A stretch of DNA of 59,225 nt from positions 1 to 59,225 of the forward strand of contig JAJEQR010000020.1 of assembly GCA_020687485.1 (NCBI GenBank). The letters run 5' to 3'. Positions 1 through 8,169 of this stretch are shown one piece after another. Below the pieces are notes generated by a model. It did no database searches, was not told where the DNA came from, and saw only the letters and a list, made by a program, of their open reading frames with translations. The number at the start of each line of letters is the position of its first letter. The stretch's first letter is position 1. The translations under genes and the position numbers were made by a program. The stretch comes from Hominifimenecus microfluidus. GTDB lineage: Bacteria > Bacillota > Clostridia > Lachnospirales > Lachnospiraceae.

Positions 1-131
1 CAAATAAAGAACCGTGGGACACACGGGGATAGCTCGCTTATGCTTGGCACATTGGTGCTATCGAACGAGAACCGACTGTTCGCACTATGCGAAAGGAAGC
101 CCCCACCTCTATAGGTGGGGGAGGATGTCAC
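1..131 (+). mobile_element. Right end of an IS200/IS605-type element with omega-RNA-like hairpins
   Basis: Three hairpins follow one another: CCGTG/CACGG at 12-16 and 22-26, TTCGC/GCGAA at 79-83 and 89-93, and CCCCCACCT/AGGTGGGGG at 100-108 and 113-121. This order, with the ACACGGGGATAGC motif near the start and a GC-rich subterminal palindrome close to the end, is typical of the 3' end of tnpB-type elements, where it forms the guide-RNA scaffold and the right-end transposase substrate. The transposase or TnpB gene itself would lie before base 1, so the element is only partly in view. The exact junction is uncertain; about base 121-131 is inferred because a coding fragment continues from there. 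Confidence 0.6.
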
Positions 132-239
132 TCCCTGATCGTCAGTCTGTTCATCTGCGCTTCCGTATACGATTCCATTCGTGAGCAGATCGGCGATGAT
201 ACCATGGATTTGATCCAGAATGCAGCCGGACAGCAGTAA
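132..239 (+). pseudogene. 3' stub of an interrupted membrane-protein gene
   Basis: An open frame runs out of the insertion-sequence end and stops with TAA at 237-239. The encoded tail begins with a hydrophobic stretch (SLIVSLFICASVY) and ends in a charged segment (REQIGDDTMDLIQ, then AAGQQ). This looks like the last transmembrane helix and cytoplasmic tail of an integral membrane protein, perhaps a transporter. No start codon or upstream part of the same protein is present, so the element most likely separated it from its 5' part. The family is not recognised. It lies 39 bases before the aminotransferase and could once have been cotranscribed with it. Confidence 0.45.
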
Positions 240-278
240 TTACACACAGCAATCAGAACGAAAGGATGGTACGAATAT

Positions 279-1598
279 ATGAAATCACAGGAAAAGAGCC
301 TGGCGCTCTACGAGAGAGCAGCGAAGAGCATTGCCGGCGGTCATCTTTCTAACTTTAAGCAGCATCCGGGCAATCCGCAGACCTTCTTCGACCATTTCGA
401 AGGCGCAAAGATGTATGACGTGGATGGAAATATGTATTATGACTGGTCGCTTTCTTCCGGTCCATGCATTCTGGGTCAGCACAGTCCGATCGTAATCAAC
501 GCAATTAAGGAGCAGGCAGAGCGGTGCTACTCCCGGCAGTATATGGAGATTCAGGTGGAGGCAGCGGAAGAATTCTGCAAGTATGTTCCCTGTGCGGATA
601 AGATGCACTTTGCTGTAACCGGAGGCGAGAGTATTCTCTACACGATCCGCACGGCCAGAGCTTACACCGGCAAGAACATGGTCGTCCGCTTTAACGGCAT
701 GTACCACGGCGGAACAGACTTCGTGCTGGGCGGCGTTCCCACCACGGACAGCGATTACCATGCAGTTAATTCCTACCGGGAGGGGGATGATTATTCGAAA
801 GCCTGCTATACGACCGGAAGAGCAGCTCATGCGCTGAACGATACGTATCTGATTGATTTCAACGATCTGAAGCAGATGGAAGAGCTGTTTCGCTCGGATA
901 ATGATATCGCCTGTGTCATCATGGAGCCGGTGTGCCTGAATATTACCGGGTGCATGCCGGAGCCGGGATATCTGGAGGGTGTGAGAAAGCTCTGCGACGA
1001 ATATGGTGTTCTCCTGGTATTCGATGAGACACTGACTGGATTCCGCATCGGTCTTCACGGAGCGCAGGGTTACTTCAATATTATGCCGGATATGGCCTCC
1101 TTCGCAAAAGCGGTCTGCGGCGGCGTTCCCGGCGCGGCGTTCTGCGGCAAGGAAGAGGTTATGAAGGTCCTGGATGACTGCACCTGCATCATCCCCGGAA
1201 CGTACAATGGCAACAGCATCAGCGCCGCCTGCATGAAAGCGGTTCTCTCCGAACTGGGAAAGGACGACGGCGCGGCATATCAGAAGATCGAGAAGCTGGG
1301 AAATATGTTCAAAGAGGGCGTCCTGGACGCAGCGAAGAAGCACGATATTCCGATGCTGATGCAGGGATTTGCCGGAGCGCTCTTCCCTGTATTCACCGAG
1401 AAGAGTGTGATCCGCAACCATAAGGAAGCTCTGGCGTATTCCGATCTGGATAAGATGCACCGCTTTGGAGCTTTGATGAAGCAGAACGGCGTCATCGGAG
1501 ATGACCGCTATTGCGTGAGCCTGGCGTTCACCGAGGACGATGTTATCCAGTCCATCGCAATCGCGGACAAGGTGCTTGGTATCCTGAAGGAAGACTAA
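279..1598 (+). CDS. Class III aminotransferase, glutamate-1-semialdehyde aminomutase-like
   Basis: The 439-residue protein has the fold-type I PLP layout of class III aminotransferases: a YDVDG motif near residue 46, a GGES phosphate-binding turn near 115, FDE at 248-250 (cofactor pyridine nitrogen) and the Schiff-base lysine in SFAKAVCGG at residue 277. Length and motifs are closest to glutamate-1-semialdehyde 2,1-aminomutase, which moves an amino group within its substrate, but no other tetrapyrrole gene lies nearby. A role as a general omega-amino acid or amino-aldehyde transaminase is as likely. It follows a disrupted membrane-protein gene and converges on the decarboxylase locus. An AAAGGATGG ribosome binding site precedes the ATG. 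Confidence 0.75.
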   Translation: MKSQEKSLALYERAAKSIAGGHLSNFKQHPGNPQTFFDHFEGAKMYDVDGNMYYDWSLSSGPCILGQHSPIVINAIKEQAERCYSRQYMEIQVEAAEEFCKYVPCADKMHFAVTGGESILYTIRTARAYTGKNMVVRFNGMYHGGTDFVLGGVPTTDSDYHAVNSYREGDDYSKACYTTGRAAHALNDTYLIDFNDLKQMEELFRSDNDIACVIMEPVCLNITGCMPEPGYLEGVRKLCDEYGVLLVFDETLTGFRIGLHGAQGYFNIMPDMASFAKAVCGGVPGAAFCGKEEVMKVLDDCTCIIPGTYNGNSISAACMKAVLSELGKDDGAAYQKIEKLGNMFKEGVLDAAKKHDIPMLMQGFAGALFPVFTEKSVIRNHKEALAYSDLDKMHRFGALMKQNGVIGDDRYCVSLAFTEDDVIQSIAIADKVLGILKED

Positions 1599-1649
1599 TA
1601 CTTAGCATAAAGAAGGCGAGTCCATCTTTCGGAATTTATTAAACTCGGA

Positions 1650-2015
1650 TCATTGAGATTTCTGGTACGTTTCGAGTGGAACCTCATCCAGAGCGCTCAT
1701 CAGCTCGCAGATCTGATCTTCCGTAATGTGATCTACATGAAAACCGCCGCTGCAGCATACGATGCAACCGTAAGCTGCAGCGGCTTTTTCTGCCAGATAG
1801 CGGCAGATCGCCTCGTCCTTGTGCCCGGTTACGTTCAGCACGGAAGAAGTGGCACTGGTGTGTCCGTCCCCAGACAGGGAAGGCCGGGGAACCGCCAGCA
1901 CAGTGCAGCCGATATGAGGTCGGCTTCCACCGGAAAGAAGGATCTGGCAGTCCTCCCCGACACGCAGGATATTTACATACAGCATTCCGCAGGAAAGCTC
2001 TTTCTGAAAAGTCAT
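1650..2015 (-). CDS. lpdD: LpdD-like prenylated-FMN chaperone/accessory protein
   Basis: This small protein of 121 residues has the SGGSRPHIG motif and a following GH-KDE segment that mark the LpdD family. In lactobacilli LpdD accompanies the gallate decarboxylase LpdC and the prenyltransferase LpdB and is proposed to help deliver or mature the prenylated flavin cofactor. The ATG overlaps the stop of the UbiX-like gene by four bases (ATGA), so the two are translationally coupled. It contains several cysteines, including a CC pair near residue 86. The product name rests on motif memory and on the neighbours; the exact biochemical role is not established for this family. Confidence 0.7.
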   Translation of the reverse strand: MTFQKELSCGMLYVNILRVGEDCQILLSGGSRPHIGCTVLAVPRPSLSGDGHTSATSSVLNVTGHKDEAICRYLAEKAAAAYGCIVCCSGGFHVDHITEDQICELMSALDEVPLETYQKSQ

Positions 2016-2581
2016 GATACCACGTCCCCCTTCCAGGCGACAAACTTATCATAAGAAAGTCCGAATTGCAGGAGCACTTTCCCAACCACATGGTGAATCT
2101 GATCCTCCAGTGTGGAAGCGCCGTTATAGAAGGTTAGCATCGGAGGAACAATAGCGCAGCCGTATTCCGCAGCCATGTTCAGGTTCTTAAGATGAATCCG
2201 ACCGAGAGGCATCTCCCTTGGTACAAGAACTACTTTTCGGTTTTCCTTCAGACATACATCCGCTGCGCGCTGGATCAGATTTTCCGCATAGCCGGACACG
2301 ATTCCGGCCAGTGTTTTCATGCTGCATGGCATAACAATCATGCCGTCCGTCATGTAGGAGCCGCTGGAAATCACAGCTGACAGATTGGTTTCTTTATATA
2401 CATAGTCCGCCAGATCGTACAGATCCTGCAGCGGGATCCGGCTCTCCAGTTGCCAGGTCGTCAGTGCGCCCTGACTTACGACCAGGTGAATCTCGCAATC
2501 TTTCGTTGATCTTAACGCTTTCAGAAGATAATAACTCATCTCTACACCGGTCGCTCCGGTGACTCCTACAATGATTCGCAT
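2012..2581 (-). CDS. lpdB: UbiX/Pad1-family flavin prenyltransferase (LpdB-like)
   Basis: The 189-residue flavoprotein begins with the VGVTGATG phosphate-binding loop of UbiX and carries the VMPCSMKTLAGI and VLVPREMPL motifs that bind FMN and the prenyl phosphate. UbiX enzymes attach a dimethylallyl unit to reduced FMN, giving the prenyl-FMN cofactor that UbiD decarboxylases need. The divergently transcribed UbiD-type gene at 3685 and the coupled LpdD-like gene make a dedicated cofactor supply for a phenolic-acid decarboxylase likely. The ATG has an AAGGATGGGG ribosome binding site. A promoter of its own is visible upstream, inside the end of the LysR gene. Confidence 0.88.
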   Translation of the reverse strand: MRIIVGVTGATGVEMSYYLLKALRSTKDCEIHLVVSQGALTTWQLESRIPLQDLYDLADYVYKETNLSAVISSGSYMTDGMIVMPCSMKTLAGIVSGYAENLIQRAADVCLKENRKVVLVPREMPLGRIHLKNLNMAAEYGCAIVPPMLTFYNGASTLEDQIHHVVGKVLLQFGLSYDKFVAWKGDVVS

Positions 2582-2626
2582 ATCGAATTCCCCATCCTTT
2601 TGTACACGCTTATTCTGCGTACTTTC

Positions 2627-2655
2627 AGTATAGAAGCGTGTGTCGGGACAATCAA
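2627..2655 (-). promoter_or_regulatory. Predicted sigma-A promoter for ubiX-like/lpdD-like genes
   Basis: On the minus strand a -35 box TTGATT (2650-2655) and a -10 box TATACT (2627-2632) are separated by exactly 17 bases. The predicted start of transcription is about 45 bases before the UbiX-like ATG. The -35 overlaps the final codons of the LysR gene, so the pair of accessory genes could be transcribed separately from their regulator. Confidence 0.5.
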
Positions 2656-3566
2656 TTCTGATTTTCCAGAGAAGTATTCGATTCGCGAATGAATCGCTGC
2701 GTAAGATAATTCCAGAAATTTTTCTCCTCTGGCCGGTAATGGCTGTTGTGGTTTCTTGCGAAGATCAGGCGGCTGGTACAGGTCTTTTTCAGTGGGATTT
2801 TTACAATTCCGGGTTGTCGGGAGCAGTCCACACTGTGATTCATCAGGATGGACACACCGAGATCGTTGGCAATCATATCCAGAATCGTATCAATCCGAAC
2901 GCCTTTATATGTAATCTTCGGGGAAAATCCGCTTTCTCGGCAGAGATTTTTTACGCAGTTCAGAAGACCGGTTTTCTCGTCCAGCAACAGAAAAGATTCT
3001 TCTTTCAGTTCTTCAATTCCGATTTCACTTCTCTGGCTGAGTGGATGGCTGCAGGGAAGAATTGCTGCCAATGCATCAGTATCCATCGTAATGATATCCA
3101 GAGAAGTATCTTCATCATCCAGGAGTCTTGTGAAAATCAGGTCGCAGGAATGACTTTTCAGCTGCTCCTCCAGGAGCTTGTTTTCCGTCTCGGTCATGCG
3201 GATGGAGACATCAGGAAAGGCTTTCTGGAAATCCCGGAAAATGCCGGAGACCTTGTATTGAGACAGAACAGGAATGGCGCAGATGCGAAGCTCGCGGCTG
3301 CGGTCGTCCGCAAGTTCGCGCACCTGATGTTTCATATGTTCTTCCGTTTCGATTATCTTTTTCGCGTCCTCTCGGATCTGTTCCGCTGCTGGAGTGGGAA
3401 CCAGGCTTCGCCGGGAGCGGTCGAACAGGCGAATTTCCAGTTCCTTCTCCAGAGATTGAATCTGCTTGGATACGGTGCTTTGCGTCGTGAAAAGCTGCTC
3501 AGCTGTCTCCGAACAGTTCCCCGTTTCTAGCAGATTCAGAAATATTTTCAGTCTATGTGTATCCAT
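2652..3566 (-). CDS. LysR-family transcriptional regulator
   Basis: The 304-residue protein has an N-terminal winged helix-turn-helix of LysR type (LLETGNCSETAEQL...STVSKQIQSLEKEL, residues 10-45), a linker helix and the usual periplasmic-binding-protein-like effector domain from about residue 90. It is divergent from the UbiD-type decarboxylase gene at 3685, with a 118-base AT-rich gap, the classic arrangement in which a LysR protein controls the neighbouring catabolic gene in response to its substrate. In lactobacilli, gallate decarboxylase genes are likewise next to a LysR regulator (TanR). The effector is therefore inferred to be a hydroxybenzoate such as gallate. No clear T-N11-A operator could be singled out. 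Confidence 0.88.
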   Translation of the reverse strand: MDTHRLKIFLNLLETGNCSETAEQLFTTQSTVSKQIQSLEKELEIRLFDRSRRSLVPTPAAEQIREDAKKIIETEEHMKHQVRELADDRSRELRICAIPVLSQYKVSGIFRDFQKAFPDVSIRMTETENKLLEEQLKSHSCDLIFTRLLDDEDTSLDIITMDTDALAAILPCSHPLSQRSEIGIEELKEESFLLLDEKTGLLNCVKNLCRESGFSPKITYKGVRIDTILDMIANDLGVSILMNHSVDCSRQPGIVKIPLKKTCTSRLIFARNHNSHYRPEEKNFWNYLTQRFIRESNTSLENQN

Positions 3567-3684
3567 CCGGCGTCTCCTCCATGTATTCCATTTTCGAATA
3601 GTATATCATAAAAGCTGAATTGATTGAAGATCATTTCCGCGATTAAATAAAGGTATATAATAACGGAAACGAAAGGAAAATACC

Positions 3685-5163
3685 ATGAGCAAAAACAAAG
3701 TAAATGATCTGCGTTCCGCGCTGGAACTGTTGAGGCAGATTCCCGGTCAACTGGTACAGACTGATGTGGAGGTGGACCCGGAAGCGGAGCTTTCCGGTGT
3801 ATACCGCCATGTGGGAGCCGGAGGCACAGTGGAGCGGCCGACAAGAAAAGGTCCAGCCATGATCTTCAACAATATCAAGGGACATCCCGGCGCCAGAGTG
3901 GCCATCGGCCTTCTCGCAAGTCGGGAGCGTGTCGGTTATCTGCTGGACTGTGATCCGAAGCGCCTGGGATTTATATTGAAGGAATCGGTGACACATCCGC
4001 TGCCGCCGGTTGTGATTCCCAATGAAAAAGCAAAGTGTCAGGAGGTCGTGTATCGTGCTTCCGATCCGGATTTTGACGTAAGAAAGCTTCTTCCGGCGCC
4101 GACTAATACCCCGGAGGATGCAGGACCTTACATCACGATGGGCATGTGCTATGCGAGCAATCCGGAGACCGGAGAATCCGATGTGACGATTCATCGGATG
4201 TGCCTGCAGTCCAGAGACGAGATATCGATCTTCCTGCAGCCGGGAGCGCGCCACATCGGATATTTCCGTGAGCTCGCTGAGGCGAGAGGAGAGGCCCTTC
4301 CTATTTCTGTCAGCATCGGTGTTGATCCGGCGATCTCGATTGCATCCTGTTTTGAGCCGCCGACAACGCCGCTGGGTTACGATGAACTGCAGGCGGCAGG
4401 AGCGCTTCGCGGAGAGCCGGTCGAGCTGGTACAGTGCCTGACGATCAACGAAAGGGCCATCGCGAATGCCGAGTATGTCATCGAAGGCGAGATCCTTCCG
4501 CATGTGCGCGTTGCGGAAGATCAGAACACGCACACCGGCAAGGCCATGCCGGAATTCCCCGGCTATACCGGTCCCGCCAACCCGGAGCTTCCGATTATCA
4601 AGGTAAAGGCGATCACCACACGCAGAAATCCGATCATGCAGACCTGCATCGGACCCTCTGAGGAGCATGTCTCCATGGCAGGAATCCCGACGGAGGCGAG
4701 TATTCTCGTCCTGTTGGAGAAGATGTATCCCGGCAAAATCCGCAATGTATACTGCGCATCCTCCGGTGGCGGGAAGTACATTGCCGTCATCCAGTTCCAG
4801 AAGAAAGTTCCTTCGGATGAGGGGCGGCAGCGTCAGGCGGCGCTCCTGGCCTTTGCCTCATTCGCAGAGCTGAAGCATGTATTCCTTGTGGATGAAGATG
4901 TAGACTGCTTCGATATGGAGGATGTTCTCTGGGCGATGACGACCCGCTTTCAGGCGGATCGCGACCTGATTCTGATTCCCGGTGTGCAGTGCCATCCGCT
5001 GGACCCTTCCAACCAGCCGGAGTATTCGCCGCTGATTCGTGCGAAGGGCAATGCCTGCAAGGCGATCTTCGACTGCACGGTCCCCTGGGATCAGAAGGAT
5101 CGCTTCGTACGCGCAAAGTTTAAAGAGGTAGATCCGAAGCACTGGCTTCCGGATTTGTTCTAA
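3685..5163 (+). CDS. lpdC: UbiD-family gallate/protocatechuate-type decarboxylase (LpdC-like)
   Basis: The 492-residue protein closely follows the gallate decarboxylase LpdC of Lactiplantibacillus plantarum as I remember it: TDVEVDP and ELSGVYR near the start, GGTVERPT, APTNTPEDAGPYIT, TIHRM, FEPPTTPLGYDE, NTHTGKAMPEFPGY, GPSEEHVSMAGIPTEASI and LVDEDVD. Family members use prenyl-FMN and a metal to remove CO2 from hydroxybenzoic acids without oxidation, for example gallate to pyrogallol. The matching prenyltransferase and LpdD-like genes lie on the other side of the LysR gene. The ATG follows GAAAGGAAAATACC. No transporter is encoded next to it; the truncated membrane-protein gene at 132-239 might once have had that role. 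Confidence 0.88.
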   Translation: MSKNKVNDLRSALELLRQIPGQLVQTDVEVDPEAELSGVYRHVGAGGTVERPTRKGPAMIFNNIKGHPGARVAIGLLASRERVGYLLDCDPKRLGFILKESVTHPLPPVVIPNEKAKCQEVVYRASDPDFDVRKLLPAPTNTPEDAGPYITMGMCYASNPETGESDVTIHRMCLQSRDEISIFLQPGARHIGYFRELAEARGEALPISVSIGVDPAISIASCFEPPTTPLGYDELQAAGALRGEPVELVQCLTINERAIANAEYVIEGEILPHVRVAEDQNTHTGKAMPEFPGYTGPANPELPIIKVKAITTRRNPIMQTCIGPSEEHVSMAGIPTEASILVLLEKMYPGKIRNVYCASSGGGKYIAVIQFQKKVPSDEGRQRQAALLAFASFAELKHVFLVDEDVDCFDMEDVLWAMTTRFQADRDLILIPGVQCHPLDPSNQPEYSPLIRAKGNACKAIFDCTVPWDQKDRFVRAKFKEVDPKHWLPDLF

Positions 5164-5188
5164 AATTTATGATGTTTTTGGGCTGCTG

Positions 5189-5235
5189 TCGCCGCTGGAT
5201 CTGTTCTTCTTCAGATCCGGCGGCGATTCTTGCTT
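5189..5235 (+). terminator. Rho-independent terminator after the decarboxylase gene
   Basis: A 14-pair stem (TCGCCGCTGGATCT at 5189-5202 with AGATCCGGCGGCGA at 5213-5226, one T.G wobble) closes a pyrimidine-rich loop. The tail TTCTTGCTTG is T-rich but interrupted. It separates the decarboxylase from the histidinol phosphatase gene. Confidence 0.7.
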
Positions 5236-5317
5236 GATTCCAGGAATGAAATCGGCTATGATAAAGTTGTTCGAAATCGAAAGGATAACGAACAGAATAT
5301 GGAGGCGAATTCATAAA

Positions 5318-6094
5318 ATGATAGCAAATTATCATACGCATACCACGCGCTGCCATCACGCGGAAGGTGAAGACCGGCAGTATGTGGAGACAGCCATAGA
5401 GCGGGGCTTAAAGATCCTCGGTTTCTCGGATCATACGCCTTATTATTACGACGGGGACTACGTCTCAGGAGTGCGTATGCTCCCGGAAGAAGTTGAAGGA
5501 TATGTGGAATCCATTCAGAGGCTGAAGGATGAATACAAATCCCAGATTGAGATCAAACTGGGATTTGAGACGGAATACTATCCGAAATATTTCGAAAAGC
5601 TGCTGCAGCTCTATGCGCAGTACCCGGTTGATTATATCATCCTCGGTCAGCATTTCCTGAACAACGAAGTGGGAGAGATCTATACCGGACGTCCGGAAGC
5701 TTCTGCCGACCGCATCGATCGCTATGCTGATCAGGTCATTAAAGCAATCCATACCGGGTGCTTCACCTACCTGGCGCACCCGGATCTGTGCCTGTATGAA
5801 GGGGATTCGCAGCGTTACCGGAACGCCATGAAGCGAATCTGCCTGGCAGCGAAGGAGGCGGGGCTCCCGTTGGAGATCAATCTTCTGGGAATGCGCACGA
5901 ACCGGCATTATCCGAAGAAGGACGTCTTCCGCATTGCGGCGGACTGCGACTGTACCATTGTCCTGGGAAGCGATGCGCACCGCCCGGAGGACGTCACCGA
6001 TCCGACGTCGGAACAGACGGCGAGAGGCTGGGTCGATGAGCTAGGGCTTACACTGGTGGAGACCGTGCCGCTTCATTCACCGATAAAACATTAG
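5318..6094 (+). CDS. hisK: Histidinol-phosphatase, PHP family
   Basis: The 258-residue protein is a PHP-domain metallophosphatase: YHTHTTRC at the start, GFSDHTPYY near residue 45, GFETEYYP, ILGQHF, LAHPDL and GSDAH near the end supply the trinuclear metal site. This matches the HisK/HisJ family that removes phosphate from histidinol phosphate in histidine synthesis. The chosen ATG at 5318 has GGAGG nine bases ahead; an in-frame ATG at 5234 would add 28 residues with no family counterpart. The gene stands alone here. hisH and hisF are about 45 kb away, so the histidine pathway is dispersed. Confidence 0.82.
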   Translation: MIANYHTHTTRCHHAEGEDRQYVETAIERGLKILGFSDHTPYYYDGDYVSGVRMLPEEVEGYVESIQRLKDEYKSQIEIKLGFETEYYPKYFEKLLQLYAQYPVDYIILGQHFLNNEVGEIYTGRPEASADRIDRYADQVIKAIHTGCFTYLAHPDLCLYEGDSQRYRNAMKRICLAAKEAGLPLEINLLGMRTNRHYPKKDVFRIAADCDCTIVLGSDAHRPEDVTDPTSEQTARGWVDELGLTLVETVPLHSPIKH

Positions 6095-6180
6095 ACGATA
6101 TAAAGTGGATGAATGGCGCGGTGAAAATGAAAAAAAGCACATGACAGGAAAAATCATAAAACATAAAAAGGAGAGACAGT

Positions 6181-7410
6181 ATGAAACACGAAACCGTAAG
6201 TGAACGCTTTTTAAGGTATGTATCTGTAGATACACAGTCCGATGAGAATTCGAATACCTTTCCCAGCACAGAGAAGCAGAAGAATCTGGGACGGATGCTC
6301 TATGAGGAGCTGAAGGCCATGGGTGCTTCGGACGCTGTGTTCGATGAGAACTACGACTATGTCTATGCGAAGATTCCGGGAAGAGCAGGAGAGAAGACAC
6401 TGGGCTTTATTGCACATATGGATACTTCGCCGGACGCTTCCGGAACGGATATCAAGGCGCGCGTAGTGGAGAACTATGATGGCGGAGATATTCTGCTGAA
6501 TCCGGAGAGGAATATTGTCATGAGCCCGAAGACCTATCCGGAGATGCTGGCGTATAAGGGACAATCTCTGATCGTCACGGACGGAACCACACTGTTGGGA
6601 GCCGATGATAAGGCCGGAGTTGCGGAGATTATGGCAATGGCGGCCTGGCTGCTGTCGCATCCGGAGGAGGAGCACGCGCCGATCGCGATTGCTTTTACGC
6701 CGGATGAAGAAGTCGGCGGCGGAGTGGATCACTTTGATCTGAAGCAGTTCGGCGCAGATTTTGCCTATACGGTAGACGGAGGCGGAATTGGTGAGCTGGA
6801 ATACGAGAACTTCAACGCGGCTTCCGCGAAGGCGGTGATCCACGGAATCAATGTACATCCCGGCGATGCCAAGGATAAGATGAAGAATGCTTCTCTGATT
6901 GCGATGGAGTTCAACGCTATGCTTCCTGCCGATCAGCGCCCGGATTGCACGGAAGGCTATGAAGGATTCTTCCACCTGACAGAAATGAAGGGCGAAGTGG
7001 AGCACGCAGAGCTTTCTTATATTATCCGTGATCACGATGCGTTGAAGTTCGCAGAGAAGAAAAAGACCATCCAGGATGCAGCGGATGCGATCAATGCAAA
7101 ATATGGGGAAAACACCATCGAGCTTGCGGTAGCAGATTCCTATTACAATATGAAGAGTCAGATCGCGCCGGATTATCTGTTTCTGATCGACGAGGCCTGC
7201 GAAGCTATGAAGGAGCTCGGTGTGGAGCCGAAGGTACAGCCCATCCGTGGCGGCACAGACGGCGCACGCCTGTCCTTTATGGGACTTCCTTGTCCGAATC
7301 TGTGCACCGGCGGTCACAATTATCATGGACGATTCGAGTATTGCTGCATCGAATCCATGGAGAGTATTGAGAAATTGCTGGTGAAGCTGGCGTCAAACCG
7401 TCATGAATAG
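6181..7410 (+). CDS. pepT: Peptidase T (tripeptide aminopeptidase)
   Basis: This is a 409-residue M20-family metallopeptidase that removes the N-terminal residue from tripeptides in the cytoplasm. The metal ligands stand out: H79 and D81 in FIAHMDTSPD, an Asp in LLGADDKAG near residue 142, the catalytic and bridging Glu pair in FTPDEEVGGG, and the late GGTDGARLS and GGHNYHGRFE motifs typical of PepT. Length matches the family. An AAAAAGGAGAGACAGT ribosome binding site precedes the ATG. It is followed by an ABC exporter pair after 45 bases; no functional link is evident. Confidence 0.93.
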   Translation: MKHETVSERFLRYVSVDTQSDENSNTFPSTEKQKNLGRMLYEELKAMGASDAVFDENYDYVYAKIPGRAGEKTLGFIAHMDTSPDASGTDIKARVVENYDGGDILLNPERNIVMSPKTYPEMLAYKGQSLIVTDGTTLLGADDKAGVAEIMAMAAWLLSHPEEEHAPIAIAFTPDEEVGGGVDHFDLKQFGADFAYTVDGGGIGELEYENFNAASAKAVIHGINVHPGDAKDKMKNASLIAMEFNAMLPADQRPDCTEGYEGFFHLTEMKGEVEHAELSYIIRDHDALKFAEKKKTIQDAADAINAKYGENTIELAVADSYYNMKSQIAPDYLFLIDEACEAMKELGVEPKVQPIRGGTDGARLSFMGLPCPNLCTGGHNYHGRFEYCCIESMESIEKLLVKLASNRHE

Positions 7411-7455
7411 CGGAATGCAGCGAAAACGAAAGAAATTTTTGGAAAGAGAGTAAAA

Positions 7456-8169
7456 ATGCTGAAAATTGAACATCTTACCAAGATCTATGGGAATAAAAAA
7501 GCAGTAGATGATCTTTCTCTGCATATCGCACCTGGAGAAATCTACGGCTTTATCGGTCATAACGGCGCCGGAAAGACAACCACCATCAAGGCCTGCACAG
7601 GAATCCTTCCCTTTGAGCAGGGAGAGATTCGGATCGGCGGAAGTTCCATCCGTGAAGATCCGCTGACATGTAAGAAGCAGCTGGCATATATTCCGGATAA
7701 TCCGGACTTATATGATTTTATGAGCGGAATCCGGTATTTAAATTTTGTGGCGGATATCTTTGGCGTGAGTGAAGCTGACCGCAGCGAACGGATCCGTTAT
7801 TATGCAGGGATTTTCTCTTTGACAGATTCCCTGGCGCAGCCGATCTCTGCGTATTCTCACGGAATGAAACAAAAGCTTGCAATCATCTCCGCATGGATTC
7901 ATCAGCCTCGTCTGATTATCATGGATGAGCCCTTTGTCGGTCTGGACCCGAAAGCCTCTCATCAGCTTAAAGAAATGATGCGCGAGGCCTGCAATCAGGG
8001 AAGTGCAATCTTCTTCTCCACGCATGTACTGGAGGTGGCTGAGAAAATCTGCGATAAAGTTGCGATTATTAAGGAAGGACAGTTGATTCGTTCCGGTACA
8101 ATGGCGGAAGTAAAAGGTGATACTTCTCTGGAGAATGTATTCCTGGAACTGGAGGGAGAGGATGATTAA
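7456..8169 (+). CDS. ABC-2-type transporter ATP-binding protein
   Basis: The 237-residue ATPase has Walker A GHNGAGKTT (residues 34-42), a modified signature YSHGMKQK in place of LSGGQ, Walker B LIIMDEP, the D-loop and the switch histidine in STHVLE. The single domain and the YSHGM signature are usual for ABC-2 or multidrug/antibiotic exporter ATPases of Firmicutes (CcmA/YtrB-like group). Its last eight bases overlap the permease gene, so the two form one exporter. The substrate is unknown. Confidence 0.85.
   Translation: MLKIEHLTKIYGNKKAVDDLSLHIAPGEIYGFIGHNGAGKTTTIKACTGILPFEQGEIRIGGSSIREDPLTCKKQLAYIPDNPDLYDFMSGIRYLNFVADIFGVSEADRSERIRYYAGIFSLTDSLAQPISAYSHGMKQKLAIISAWIHQPRLIIMDEPFVGLDPKASHQLKEMMREACNQGSAIFFSTHVLEVAEKICDKVAIIKEGQLIRSGTMAEVKGDTSLENVFLELEGEDD

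Noticed and set aside
87-239. Short open frame from inside the insertion-sequence end into the membrane-protein tail
   Set aside because: The first part encodes the terminal hairpin of the element and has no ribosome binding site; the frame is a chance fusion.
2640-3530. 296-codon plus-strand frame over the LysR gene
   Set aside because: Antisense shadow; the LysR reading has a clear helix-turn-helix.
5234-5317. Upstream ATG for the histidinol phosphatase
   Set aside because: The extra 28 residues are not in the family and the GGAGG site fits the ATG at 5318.
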